Source of the DNA: Caulobacteraceae bacterium
GTDB lineage: Bacteria; Pseudomonadota; Alphaproteobacteria; Caulobacterales; Caulobacteraceae
Direction: 5' to 3'
Length of the DNA stretch: 64,000 nt
NCBI GenBank assembly: GCA_019247715.1
Contig: JAFBAO010000001.1
Location: forward strand, 1-64,000
Shown here: positions 8,531-15,863 of the stretch, piece by piece
Layout of the letters: the number at the start of each line of letters is the position of its first letter
Numbering within the stretch: position 1 is the first letter of the stretch
Program-made: the position numbers and the translations under genes
Notes under the pieces: model-generated
What the model was told of the DNA's origin: nothing
Database searches by the model: none
The model's input: the letters and a program-made list of their open reading frames with translations, nothing else

Positions 8531-8953
8531 TCAGGAAGCGTCCGCCGGGCCGTTCTCGGCGCCCGGTCTGGACCCGCGCTCCGCCCGCTCGCGGAACCGG
8601 CCGACCAGGATCGGCGCCAGCGCCGCCAGCGCGCCGGCGATGTCGGCCAGCAGATCCTCGGCCGCGGACAGCCGGTGGTAGGGCATGAACATCCTCACCC
8701 CCGCCAGGACCACCGCCAGGACGGCGAGCGCCGCAATCAGGCGCCCCAGCGGCGCGCGGGGCAGGCCGGCCGCCGCCAGCAGCGCCATGGCGTAGAAGGC
8801 GATCAGATGTTCGACATGGGCGTTGTGGAAGATGTGAGGGACGTAAGCCGGCGGGCCGATGGCCGCGAAGACGACCGCGATCAGCGCCCAGCCGAAAGCG
8901 GCGGCGGCGATGGTCGCCCAGAGCCAGGTGTTCGCTCCGATCCGCCCCGGCAT
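8531..8953 (-). CDS. VanZ-like family membrane protein
   Basis: A 140-residue protein from ATG 8953, preceded by GAGGGAGGG; the upstream extension has no support. It has about four transmembrane helices. The conserved VanZ-type features are the HVEHLIAFYAMALLAA segment and SAAEDLLADIAGA near the third and fourth helices. VanZ-like proteins of unknown activity are common in exopolysaccharide loci, and this one closes that region. It is co-directional with the SleB gene. Confidence 0.72.
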   Translation of the reverse strand: MPGRIGANTWLWATIAAAAFGWALIAVVFAAIGPPAYVPHIFHNAHVEHLIAFYAMALLAAAGLPRAPLGRLIAALAVLAVVLAGVRMFMPYHRLSAAEDLLADIAGALAALAPILVGRFRERAERGSRPGAENGPADAS

Positions 8954-9036
8954 CCCTCCCTCGGACGCGTCCGTCGCCCTGCCTCCGGTCCCGAGCCTAG
9001 TGGAAGTGCTTCGGCGCGGGCAAGGGCGGCGCGGCG

Positions 9037-9386
9037 GTAGTGTCTCAGTTTGAAATCCGCCGCCGTTGACAAGCATGGCGTCCAACTAGGCGCGGGGCTA
9101 TCTTCGCCTCCATGTGGTGGAAGAAGAAACCTCGCGTGGATGAGCGACCGCTGCACGAGCAGCTGGTCGAGGCGCGCGACGCGCTGCTCAGGCAGATAGA
9201 GATCATGGAGGGAGGGTCGACCCCGGTCCCGTATCCTGGCGGCTCGGTTTCATATGACGGCGACGTTGCCATGCTGAGGGAGACACTCAGACAGATCGAA
9301 GGGCAGCTTGCGGAGACTCCCAATGCCTAAAGGCCCACGCGGAGAGAAGCGCCCCGGCGACGTGATCGGCGCCGCGGAGACACTAC
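9037..9386. repeat. Segment bounded by 10-bp inverted repeats
   Basis: GTAGTGTCTC (9037-9046) and GAGACACTAC (9377-9386) are perfect inverts enclosing 330 bases. The enclosed DNA holds a complete 72-codon gene and the first codons of a second gene, whose reading is broken at the right repeat. The ends resemble the TAGTGTC/GACACTA termini of the GAAGTTCG palindromes in this window. The left repeat is itself nested between GCGGCGG (9031) and CCGCCGC (9057). Confidence 0.5.
9112..9330 (+). CDS. Small protein of unknown function
   Basis: A 72-residue acidic/basic helical protein starting MWWKKKPRVDERPLHEQL. It is likely cytosolic, with heptad-like leucines (coiled coil) over most of its length. 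I do not recognise a family. Its stop (TAA) overlaps the ATG of the next, truncated gene (ATGCCTAA). Such overlap is typical of a real two-gene operon, so both were probably genuine genes before the right-hand break. Confidence 0.6.
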   Translation: MWWKKKPRVDERPLHEQLVEARDALLRQIEIMEGGSTPVPYPGGSVSYDGDVAMLRETLRQIEGQLAETPNA

Positions 9387-9421
9387 GGTTCCGCCGGGCG
9401 CCTCGCTCGAGCGGCCGCTGA
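9323..9421 (+). pseudogene. Truncated small gene (MPKGPRGEKRP family)
   Basis: An ATG at 9323 gives MPKGPRGEKRPGDVIGAA. I recognise this as the N-terminus of a small conserved alphaproteobacterial protein of unknown function (usually MPKGPRGEKRPADVIG, then more residues). After about 18 codons similarity stops exactly at the GAGACACTAC inverted repeat. The frame then reads unrelated codons through the secretin remnant to a TGA at 9419. It is read as a gene cut off by rearrangement. Confidence 0.6.
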
Positions 9422-9985
9422 CCAACGCCTCGATGCAGGCCGCCCTCTACGCTCAGGTGCGGGCCGGCCACGGACGCATCGTCTCCAAGCCCAGGATCGC
9501 CGCCCAGAGCGGCGGCACGGCGAAGATCGTCACCGGCGACGCGCTGCCGATCCTCACCTCGATCGCGCTCTCGGGCGTCAACGCCGTCTCCCAGCAGGTC
9601 CAGTACGTGAATGTCGGGGTGACCCTCCAGATCGCGCCCCGGGTCAGTGACGACGGGTTCGTCACGTCCCACGTATTCTGCGTAGTCTCCAGCGTGACCG
9701 GCACTTCTCAGGGCTATCCGACCATCAGCCAGCGCGAGGCCGAGACCTCCGCGACCGTAGGAGACGGCGACACCTTCGTGATCGGCGCGGAGGAAAGCGA
9801 GATCCCCAACACCAGCAAGATTCCGGTCGTCGGAAGCGTGCCCCCTGCTGGGAAACTTCTTCAGCCTGAGGACCGGCGCCAGCTCCAAGACGGAGCTCTA
9901 CATCGTGGTCACCCCGCACGTGGTCAGGCGCGGCCAGACGGCGATGGCCTTGCCGGCCGCGGCGGCCGGCAGGATGGGCCGTTGA
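9388..9985 (+). pseudogene. Remnant of a secretin (GspD/PilQ/CpaC superfamily), frameshifted
   Basis: From PPGASLERPLTNASMQA onward this is the C-terminal secretin domain: SGGTAKIVTGDALPILTS, VGVTLQIAPRVSDDGFV, then IPVVGS. At the C-run 9841-9845 one extra base breaks the frame. Dropping one C restores PLLGNFFSLRTGASSKTELY and VVTPHVVRRGQ, ending at TGA 9985. The N-terminal N0-N3 domains and any start are missing; the fragment begins at the inverted-repeat junction. It cannot make an outer-membrane secretion channel. The single-base shift could be a sequencing error, but the missing 5' part could not. Confidence 0.85.
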
Positions 9986-10050
9986 CGTTCTCCTAGCCCT
10001 CGTGCGGCGGGCTGGGTAAGCTCGATCCGGCTCAAGCGGGAGGCGATGTC

Positions 10051-10573
10051 ATGGCGATCACGCTCTACGAGGCGACCGTGGCCTCGTTCCTACAGACGCT
10101 GGGCGGCGTCAGGCGGATTCCTGGAGCGGGGTCTCGCCCATTGCCGGGACAACAACCTCGATCCGGCGGAGGTGGTCGAGACCCGCCTCTACGGCGACAT
10201 GCTGCCCTTCCGGTTCCAGGTGGTGTCGGTGGCCCACCATTCGCTGGGCGCGATCGAGGGCGCCCGGCGCGGGACGTTCGGACCGCCGTCGGACCCGGGT
10301 GACCTGACCTACCAGGATCTGCAGCAGCTGGTGGCGGGAGCCCAGGCCGGCCTCGAGAAGCTGTCGGCGGCGGAGGTCAACAGTCTCGAGGGCAGGGACG
10401 TCCTCTTTCAGGTCCGCGATTTGAAGATGCCGTTCACGGTCGAAGGCTTTCTGCTTTCCTTCTCCTTGCCGAACTTCCATTTCCACGCGACGACGGCCTA
10501 CGACATCCTCCGCTCCAAGGGCGTGCCGCTCGGCAAGCGCGATTACATGGGGCGGATGCGGATGAAGAACTGA
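10051..10573 (+). pseudogene. DUF1993 family gene with a frameshift near codon 20
   Basis: The ATG at 10051 reads MAITLYEATVASFLQTLGGV, the usual start of DUF1993 proteins. At about 10110-10113 the frame shifts. The rest of the protein (GGFLERGLAHCRDN through MRMKN) continues in another frame with all family features, including SVAHHSLGAIEG and FSLPNFHFHATTAYDILR. The full length of about 170 residues is normal for the family, which is uncharacterised and structurally related to the DinB four-helix fold. One inserted base explains the break. It is either a recent pseudogene or a sequence error. Confidence 0.8.
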
Positions 10574-10841
10574 GACGGCCCTCGAAGGGGCGCCGCGAAG
10601 CCGTTACAGGAACGGACGACGTCCCGCAGGTGTCATGATCAGTTCATCCGGCGCTGCTCCATGCGGCGCGGAGCCGGTGATACCCGACAACCGGGTCCGA
10701 CTATCTCGATCAACCTAGGTGCGCCCCGGCGGCCCCATCTCAGGACTTGATTTTTCTGGCGGCGACTCCACGGTGGCCGGGCCCATGCAACCTTTGCGGC
10801 CGATCTTCGTTGTCGGCGCGAGTCAGGTGGAGATACCCCAG
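10574..10841. other. Intergenic region without recognisable gene
   Basis: About 270 bases between the DUF1993 remnant and the next gene. I see no convincing ORF or repeat. The sequence just before 10842 has GGTGGAGA, which serves as ribosome binding site for the exported protein downstream. Any promoter for that gene should lie here. Confidence 0.5.
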
Positions 10842-11279
10842 ATGAACAAAATCCTCCGCGGCGCCGCCGCCGTCGTTCTGGCCGGCGCGCTCTCGGCTCC
10901 GGCGCTGGCGCGGCCCGAGCGGCCGGACGCCATCATCCATTTCCACGGGGGTTCGGTGGGCTTCATCGCCGGCGTGCAGTGGGGCGGCGGCGTGGTGGAT
11001 TTCCACGGCAAACACTATCCCGTCCAGGTGAGCGGCCTCGATGTGGGGACGATCGGCGGGAGCAGCTACGAAGCCACCGGCGAGGTCCGCAACCTCCACC
11101 GGATCGCCGACATCGAGGGGACCTACGCGGCGGCCAGCGCTTCGGCCACGGCCGGTCCCGGGGCCGGCGGGCTCGACATGACCAACGGCAACGGGGTGGA
11201 AATTCGGGCGACCTCCACGTCCACCGGCCTCAAGCTGACCGCCGGCGTCCACGGCATCACGATCAAGCTCAAGCACTGA
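10842..11279 (+). CDS. Exported glycine-rich protein, possibly DUF1134-like
   Basis: A 145-residue protein from ATG 10842 (GGAG about ten bases upstream); the longer frame is not supported. It has a typical signal peptide (MNKILRGAAAVVLAGALSAPALA). The mature part is rich in Gly and beta-strand, with GSVGFIAGVQWGGGVVDFHG and YEATGEVRNLHRIADIEG. This spacing recalls DUF1134-type periplasmic proteins, but the match is from memory and weak. It is followed by a strong hairpin terminator and is probably monocistronic. Confidence 0.65.
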   Translation: MNKILRGAAAVVLAGALSAPALARPERPDAIIHFHGGSVGFIAGVQWGGGVVDFHGKHYPVQVSGLDVGTIGGSSYEATGEVRNLHRIADIEGTYAAASASATAGPGAGGLDMTNGNGVEIRATSTSTGLKLTAGVHGITIKLKH

Positions 11280-11296
11280 GCGGCCCAACCGGGCCT

Positions 11297-11330
11297 GCGA
11301 GCCCTCCCCGCCGCCGCGGGGAGGGCTCGC
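11297..11330 (+). terminator. Strong hairpin, likely transcription terminator
   Basis: A perfect 14-bp GC-rich stem (GCGAGCCCTCCCCG with its complement) and a six-base loop lie 18 bp after the stop of the exported protein. The T-tract is weak (GCCTTG). It separates that gene from the lipoprotein gene. Confidence 0.65.
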
Positions 11331-11368
11331 GCCTTGAGACGGCCACGTCGTCGAGGCAAGAGGAGCCC

Positions 11369-11899
11369 GTGCCTTTGCGTCCGGCCCGACTTCGCTTCTG
11401 CGCCGCCGCGCTCGCCCTGGCGGGGCTCGCCGGCTGCCTGACGGTGGAGCGGGTGGACGCGGCGGCGGACGTGCGCGCCCTGCTGATCGCCATCCGCGAC
11501 GACGACGGCGCCGCCTTCGACGCCCGGGTGGATCGGCCGGCGCTGCAGCGTCAGCTCGAACAGCGCCTGGTCGCCGCCGCCCAAGGCCCGAACCGCGACG
11601 ATCCGGTGCGCGCCTTGGGGGCCATGTTCGCCGGCCCGCTCGCCGCCCTGGCGGTGGAGGCGCTGGTGCAGCCGGCGGTGTTCCGGGCGGTGGCGGAGTA
11701 CTATGGCTACGGGCCGGACACCCCCATCCCGCCGCAACTGGCGATCGCCCAGGACCTCAAGCCCCTGCCCGAGGACAGGGTCTGCGCCACCCGCCACCAC
11801 GGCGGCCCCTGCGTGCTGACCTTCGCCAAGCAGGACGGCGTTTGGCGCCTGGTCAGCTTCGATGGCGATCTCGGCCTCCTGAAGCCGAGGCCGCGTTGA
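11369..11899 (+). CDS. Lipoprotein with DUF2939-like domain
   Basis: A 176-residue protein starting at GTG 11369, with AGAGGAG five bases upstream. The N-terminus is a lipoprotein signal with lipobox LAGC. The mature part contains the ADVRALLIAIRDDDGAAFDARVDRPALQRQL pattern split over two helices, with later APLALAVEALVQP-like segments that fit DUF2939, a family of unknown function. Two further cysteines lie near the C-terminus (VCATRHHGGPC). Its stop overlaps a possible TTG start of the next gene, so the two may be co-translated. Confidence 0.7.
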   Translation: MPLRPARLRFCAAALALAGLAGCLTVERVDAAADVRALLIAIRDDDGAAFDARVDRPALQRQLEQRLVAAAQGPNRDDPVRALGAMFAGPLAALAVEALVQPAVFRAVAEYYGYGPDTPIPPQLAIAQDLKPLPEDRVCATRHHGGPCVLTFAKQDGVWRLVSFDGDLGLLKPRPR

Positions 11900-12483
11900 T
11901 CCACCGATCAAAGGCCCGCACCCCCAGCCGCAGCCGACCGGCGCTGATGGCCGGCGCTCTCGCGCCCTTGACCCTTGCAGCCGCGATCGCCGGGGGGGCT
12001 CAGGCCAAGGTGCGGCTCTTTTCCTTCGATCCGGCCGACGACAGCACTCGCCATGTCGCCGGCCAGCTCACCTTCGAGGTGGATCAGCGCCTGATGTTCG
12101 TGAAGGTGCTGAAGATCCTTTCGACCCAGGGCGAGGCGACGGCGATCCTGAAGCCGGTAGGGGAGGAGGTCCTCGGTCCGGGCGGGCTCAGCCGCCTCGG
12201 CGGCCCGCAGGGGCGCGAGCGCGATCTCTACGAGGTGGAGCAGACTGCCGAGGGCGCCGATCTGGCGCGCGCCTTCTGCCCAGGATCGGCGCGGGTCTGG
12301 CTTGCCTTCGGGCGGGTCAGCGAGGGGCGCGACGTGCGGGTGCTGGCGCTCGGCAGGGGCCCCGGGACCGGTCCGGCCAGGCTCTGTCGGACCTTGGCCT
12401 TCAGCTACCACGGCGAGTGGAGGATCCCGCAAGGCCAGCCGGTGCGCGATCGGGATCTCAGGGTCCCGAAGTTCCCCTACTAG
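11896..12483 (+). CDS. Exported protein of unknown function
   Basis: The start is uncertain. A TTG at 11896 overlaps the upstream stop (TTGA) and has GAGG five bases before it, giving 195 residues with a basic n-region before the signal helix. An ATG at 11947 gives 178 residues but lacks a ribosome binding site. The hydrophobic stretch ends in GGAQAK, a plausible signal peptidase site. The mature part is mixed alpha/beta with two cysteines (AFCPGS, ARLCRT). I do not recognise a family. The 3' end overlaps the convergent eda gene by 26 bp. Confidence 0.65.
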   Translation: MIHRSKARTPSRSRPALMAGALAPLTLAAAIAGGAQAKVRLFSFDPADDSTRHVAGQLTFEVDQRLMFVKVLKILSTQGEATAILKPVGEEVLGPGGLSRLGGPQGRERDLYEVEQTAEGADLARAFCPGSARVWLAFGRVSEGRDVRVLALGRGPGTGPARLCRTLAFSYHGEWRIPQGQPVRDRDLRVPKFPY

Positions 12484-13105
12484 GCTTCTTCAGCCCGGCG
12501 GCGGCCCTCGCCAGCTGCTCGATCTCGGCGAAGTCGCCGCGGGCCACCGCCGGGGCAGGGACGACCCACGAGCCCCCCACGCAGAGCACGTTGGTCAGCG
12601 CGAGATAGGCCGGGGCGCTCTCGGCGTCGATTCCGCCGGTCGGGCAGAACCGCGCGTCGGGGAACGGTCCGGCCAGCGCCTTCAGCGCCGCCGGGCCGCC
12701 GCAGGCGGCCGCCGGAAAGAACTTGAAGGTAGAATAGTCCCGCTCCATGGCGGCCATCAGTTCGCTGGCGGTGGCGATGGCCGGCAGGTAGGGGAGAGGT
12801 CCGGACCGCGCCGCGTCGAGCAGGGTGGGCGTCGCGCCAGGGGACACGGCGAACCTCGCCCCGGCTTTGGCGGCCTCCTCGAGGTGCTTGGGCGTCAAGG
12901 CCGTGCCGACGCCCGGCAGGGCCTCCGGCGCCTCCGAGGCGATCGCGGCGATCGCCTCCAACGCCGCCGGGGTCCGCAAGGTGACTTCTATGGCCCGCAG
13001 CCCGCCGGCCGCCAGCGCCCGCGCCAGCGCCCCGGCCTGCCGGGGGTCGGCGATCGTCACCACGGGCATCACCGGCGCCAGTCCGAGGATTTCGACAATG
13101 TCCAT
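12458..13105 (-). CDS. eda: 2-dehydro-3-deoxy-phosphogluconate (KDPG) aldolase
   Basis: A 215-residue TIM-barrel aldolase of the Entner-Doudoroff pathway, splitting KDPG into pyruvate and glyceraldehyde 3-phosphate. The catalytic Glu lies in IEVTLRT (about residue 40) and the Schiff-base Lys in FKFFPA (about 130). The phosphate-binding CPTGGID follows at about 155. Length is normal for Eda. It stands alone here without edd, zwf or pgl. The possible dual use on 4-hydroxy-2-oxoglutarate is a family trait that cannot be judged. Confidence 0.93.
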   Translation of the reverse strand: MDIVEILGLAPVMPVVTIADPRQAGALARALAAGGLRAIEVTLRTPAALEAIAAIASEAPEALPGVGTALTPKHLEEAAKAGARFAVSPGATPTLLDAARSGPLPYLPAIATASELMAAMERDYSTFKFFPAAACGGPAALKALAGPFPDARFCPTGGIDAESAPAYLALTNVLCVGGSWVVPAPAVARGDFAEIEQLARAAAGLKKPSRGTSGP

Positions 13106-13216
13106 GACCGCCGTCCAGACGAGGAAGCTCGAAGACGCCGTTTGACGCCACAGGGGCCAAGGCGTCCAGCCGCCTTGTCGTTCCCGCCCGCGCTTCTCGA
13201 CCCGCGCGGCGCGCGT

Positions 13217-14824
13217 TCAGGCGGAGAGCGGCCGAGGTGTCCTCATGGCGGTCAAGCGCTCCTTGAGCGCAGCCACCGGCTCGGGCTTGGCGAACAGATA
13301 GCCCTGCATTCCGTGCACGCCGGCCACCTTCAGGAACTTGCGCTGGGCCTCGGTCTCCACGCCTTCGGCGATCACCTTCATGCCGAGCGCCCGGCCGATG
13401 GAGACTACCGCGTGGACCAGCGTCGCCGATTGCACGTTCTCGGCGCAGCCGATCACGAAGGCCCGGTCGATCTTGAGCTTGTCGAACGGAAAGAGCCGCA
13501 GATGGCTCAAGGAGGAGTACCCCACCCCGAAGTCGTCGAGCGCGATCTTCATGCCGAGCTCGTGCAGGCGCGCCATGTTGCGGCGCACGTCGTCCTCCTC
13601 GGCCAGGACGGCCGTTTCGGTCACCTCGATCTCGAGGCGCCGCGGGTCGAAGGCGTGCCGGGCGATCAGCACCGCGAGCTCGTCCACGAAGGCCGGGTCG
13701 GCGAATTCCACGGCGGAGGCGTTGAAGCTGATGGTGAAGTCGCCGAGGCCGGCGGTCTCGCGCATCGCCCGCGCCAGCACCCAACGGGTCACCTCGCCGA
13801 TCAGTCCCCGGCGTTCGGCGATCGGGATGAAGAAAGCGGGACTGACGAAGCCGCGGCCGGGGTGATTCCAGCGCACCAGGGTCTCGATCCCGGTGATCGC
13901 CTCCCCCTCGCGGTCGAACTGAGGCTGGTAGACGAGGCTGAGCTGGTCGTGGGCGAGGGCCTCGGCCAGATCGGCCATCAGCGACTCTTCCTCGCCGCCC
14001 GCCTCGCCCATGGCGATCTGGTTGAGCGCCGGCGGATAGCCTTCCAGCACGTCCAGGGTGGCGAGCAACTGCCGGTGAAGGACCTGGGCCTGGTCGACGT
14101 TGACCACCCTCAGCTCCCGCGCCTGGGCCTCCAGGCGGGCCGCGGTCTCCGCCACGAGGCGCGCGCCCATGTTGAGGCTCATCGATTTCAGGGCGTGCGC
14201 CGCGCGCGCCGTGGCCTCGCAGTCGCGCTGGGTCGAGGCCTCGATCACCGCCTTGACCGCCGCCGGCGCATTCTCGCGATAGATGCGGCGCACCCGCTCG
14301 ACGAAGTCGCCCTTGCCGGCCGCCGCCAGGCGCGCGAGCTCGCCGGTCACCCGGGGGTCGAGCAGATCGGCGACCGCCGTCGGGCCGAGACTGGCGGTGA
14401 GCGGCTTCGCTGGCCCCGATGGCGGAACGCCGCCGCTCGGCGCGCCAGACGGGCGAGCCGCCTCGCCCGAGGGCCCGTTCGGGGCAGGCGCCGTGCGGGC
14501 CTGCCTGGCGAGCGCCAGCTCCCGGTCGCGACCCGCAAGCGCCTGCTCCAGCGCCGCCGTCCGGCCCGCCAGCGCGGCCTCACGTTCGCCGGCCGCTTTC
14601 GCCAGCCCAGCGAGCGCGCCGGCAAGCGCCTCCAGCCCGTCGCGCGAGGCGAGCTCCAGGACCAGGCGATCCTGGTCGCCGAGGGCCAGGGCCCTCAACG
14701 CCGCCGCCAGCGCCTCCAGAGCGCCGGCCGGGCGTGACCCGGCGCCGCCGGCCGCCAGGGCGGCGCCCAGCCAGGCGCGGAAATTCGACTGGCCGACGAT
14801 TGGTCCCTCAGACGCTTCCACCAA
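13217..14824 (-). CDS. Hpt and EAL domain protein (c-di-GMP phosphodiesterase)
   Basis: A 535-residue cytosolic protein. Residues 35-110 form an alanine-rich coiled coil and 110-145 a Pro/Gly linker. An Hpt-like four-helix domain has the phosphoryl His in AAHALKSMSLNMGA (H210), and an EAL domain spans about 280-530. EAL catalytic features are kept: the Glu in ETLVRW (EAL reads ETL), the Asn in FNASA, EVTETAVL, DDFGVGYSS, KIDRAF and AEGVET. An active c-di-GMP hydrolase gated by phosphotransfer is plausible. The start is TTG 14824 or GTG 14821; neither has a clear Shine-Dalgarno. It is divergent from a receiver protein 48-64 bp away. Confidence 0.85.
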   Translation of the reverse strand: MVEASEGPIVGQSNFRAWLGAALAAGGAGSRPAGALEALAAALRALALGDQDRLVLELASRDGLEALAGALAGLAKAAGEREAALAGRTAALEQALAGRDRELALARQARTAPAPNGPSGEAARPSGAPSGGVPPSGPAKPLTASLGPTAVADLLDPRVTGELARLAAAGKGDFVERVRRIYRENAPAAVKAVIEASTQRDCEATARAAHALKSMSLNMGARLVAETAARLEAQARELRVVNVDQAQVLHRQLLATLDVLEGYPPALNQIAMGEAGGEEESLMADLAEALAHDQLSLVYQPQFDREGEAITGIETLVRWNHPGRGFVSPAFFIPIAERRGLIGEVTRWVLARAMRETAGLGDFTISFNASAVEFADPAFVDELAVLIARHAFDPRRLEIEVTETAVLAEEDDVRRNMARLHELGMKIALDDFGVGYSSLSHLRLFPFDKLKIDRAFVIGCAENVQSATLVHAVVSIGRALGMKVIAEGVETEAQRKFLKVAGVHGMQGYLFAKPEPVAALKERLTAMRTPRPLSA

Positions 14825-14887
14825 GATTTGGATACCCCAAGCCCAGACCGTATTAGGCGTTACGCGTGATTAATGACTCGGGGTTTA

Positions 14888-15697
14888 ATGACCAACGCCA
14901 AGACACCTAGAATCGGTTCAGAAATGGCTGCGAATCCCGAGAAGGCCGACGCCGTTCTTTCGCGCCTTAAGGAGACCTTTCGGATATTTTTTGTTGACGA
15001 TGATCCCATCCTTAGGGAATTCGCTGTCGTTAACCTTGCCAATGAGTATACGAAAGTCGAAACGGCGCCCGATGGCCAGGCCGCGCTCGCGGCAATGGAA
15101 GCGCGCCCGCCCGACATCCTCCTCCTCAATCTGGAAGCCCCGAACGCCGACGGCTTCGAAGCCCTTCGGCGCCTGCGCGAGGACGATCGTCACCCTAACC
15201 TCGCCATCGTCGTGGTGACCGGACGGGAGGATGTCGAGGCGGTGGACCGCGCCTTCGCAGCCGGCGCCAGCTCCTTCGTGGTCAAGCCCCTGAACTGGCG
15301 GCTCCTGAGCCACCAGCTCCGGTACGTCCACCGGACGACCAAGGCCGAGCAGGTGATGCGTGCGCGGTGCGAGGACGCGCTTCGGCGCCTTCAGGCCCTG
15401 GCCCTGGAAGGCGGCCGCTTCGTCGCCCAGGCGCTGGCCCACGACCGCACCCTGGCGGGGGCGGCCGCGCCGTTCGTGAAGGCCGCCGACGCGGCCCTGC
15501 CGCCGCCGGCAAGCCGAAGGCCGCCTAGAGCGGTGAATTTGAAGTTCGCTCGGCGCCCTTCCCAGCCACTGGCGAACTTCGGACTCGGGACACCAGTCGC
15601 CATCAGTCGGGGCGGGGCCCTAGTGTGGTGGATCAGAAGTTCGCCCCATTGTCGCGGCGGGCGCTGTGGTGAACTTCTGATCCGTAAACCACACTAG
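14888..15697 (+). CDS. Degenerate response-regulator receiver protein
   Basis: A CheY-like receiver (FRIFFVDDDPILREF, then LLLNLEAPNADGFEAL, VVVTGRE and FVVKPLNW) with a short helical extension. The acidic pocket, Thr and Lys are present, but the phosphoacceptor position is Asn (AAT, 15128-15130). It therefore probably cannot be phosphorylated normally. After about residue 210 the frame runs into palindromic repeats, which encode the last 55 or so residues and the TAG stop. The native end may have been earlier: a one-base change would give KPKAA and a stop at 15525. Starts at 14873, 14888 (GGGG upstream) or 14924 are possible. Confidence 0.8.
   Translation: MTNAKTPRIGSEMAANPEKADAVLSRLKETFRIFFVDDDPILREFAVVNLANEYTKVETAPDGQAALAAMEARPPDILLLNLEAPNADGFEALRRLREDDRHPNLAIVVVTGREDVEAVDRAFAAGASSFVVKPLNWRLLSHQLRYVHRTTKAEQVMRARCEDALRRLQALALEGGRFVAQALAHDRTLAGAAAPFVKAADAALPPPASRRPPRAVNLKFARRPSQPLANFGLGTPVAISRGGALVWWIRSSPHCRGGRCGELLIRKPH
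15525..15593. repeat. Chimeric palindromic element, GAAGTTCG family
   Basis: The left half, beginning near CTAG, matches the type III arm at 6642 exactly (GAATTTGAAGTTCGCT, 15535-15550). The right half (CGAACTTCGGACTCG then GGACACC) matches the type I arm at 6587-6612. Only the GAAGTTCG/CGAACTTC cores pair. It lies inside the 3' part of the receiver ORF. Confidence 0.75.
15620..15697. repeat. Palindromic element, GAAGTTCG family (type II)
   Basis: The arms GGATCAGAAGTTC and GAACTTCTGATCC pair perfectly, with outer CTAGTGTGG and CCACACTAG. The centre CCCATTGTCGCGGCGGGCGC is identical to the element at 19221. A few bases (GTAA) are inserted in the right arm. The terminal CTAG provides the TAG stop of the receiver ORF. 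Confidence 0.85.
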
Positions 15698-15711
15698 AAA
15701 CACATACTTGG

Positions 15712-15775
15712 CTAGATTCCGAAGTTCGACCGGAGGCGTCGCTCACGCTAGGGAACTTCGGAATCGGGACACTAG
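15712..15775. repeat. Palindromic element, GAAGTTCG family (type I)
   Basis: The arms GATTCCGAAGTTC (15715-15727) and GAACTTCGGAATC (15753-15765) are perfect inverts, each with a GANTC site. The element ends GGGACACTAG. It follows the type II element by 14 bases, the same order and spacing as at 19221-19382. Confidence 0.85.
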
Positions 15776-15863
15776 GCTCGACCATGAATATTTCTTAAGA
15801 GGGCGCGCGCGCCAGGACGTGCTTGGACGAGGGACGACCCCCCTCCTTCTGGATCGACCCACG

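Noticed and set aside
14870..14892. Direct repeat TTAATGAC spaced 15 bp before the receiver gene, as a CtrA-type site
   Set aside because: The TTAA spacing is 11, not 7, and the copies coincide with two candidate start codons, so a small duplication is as likely.
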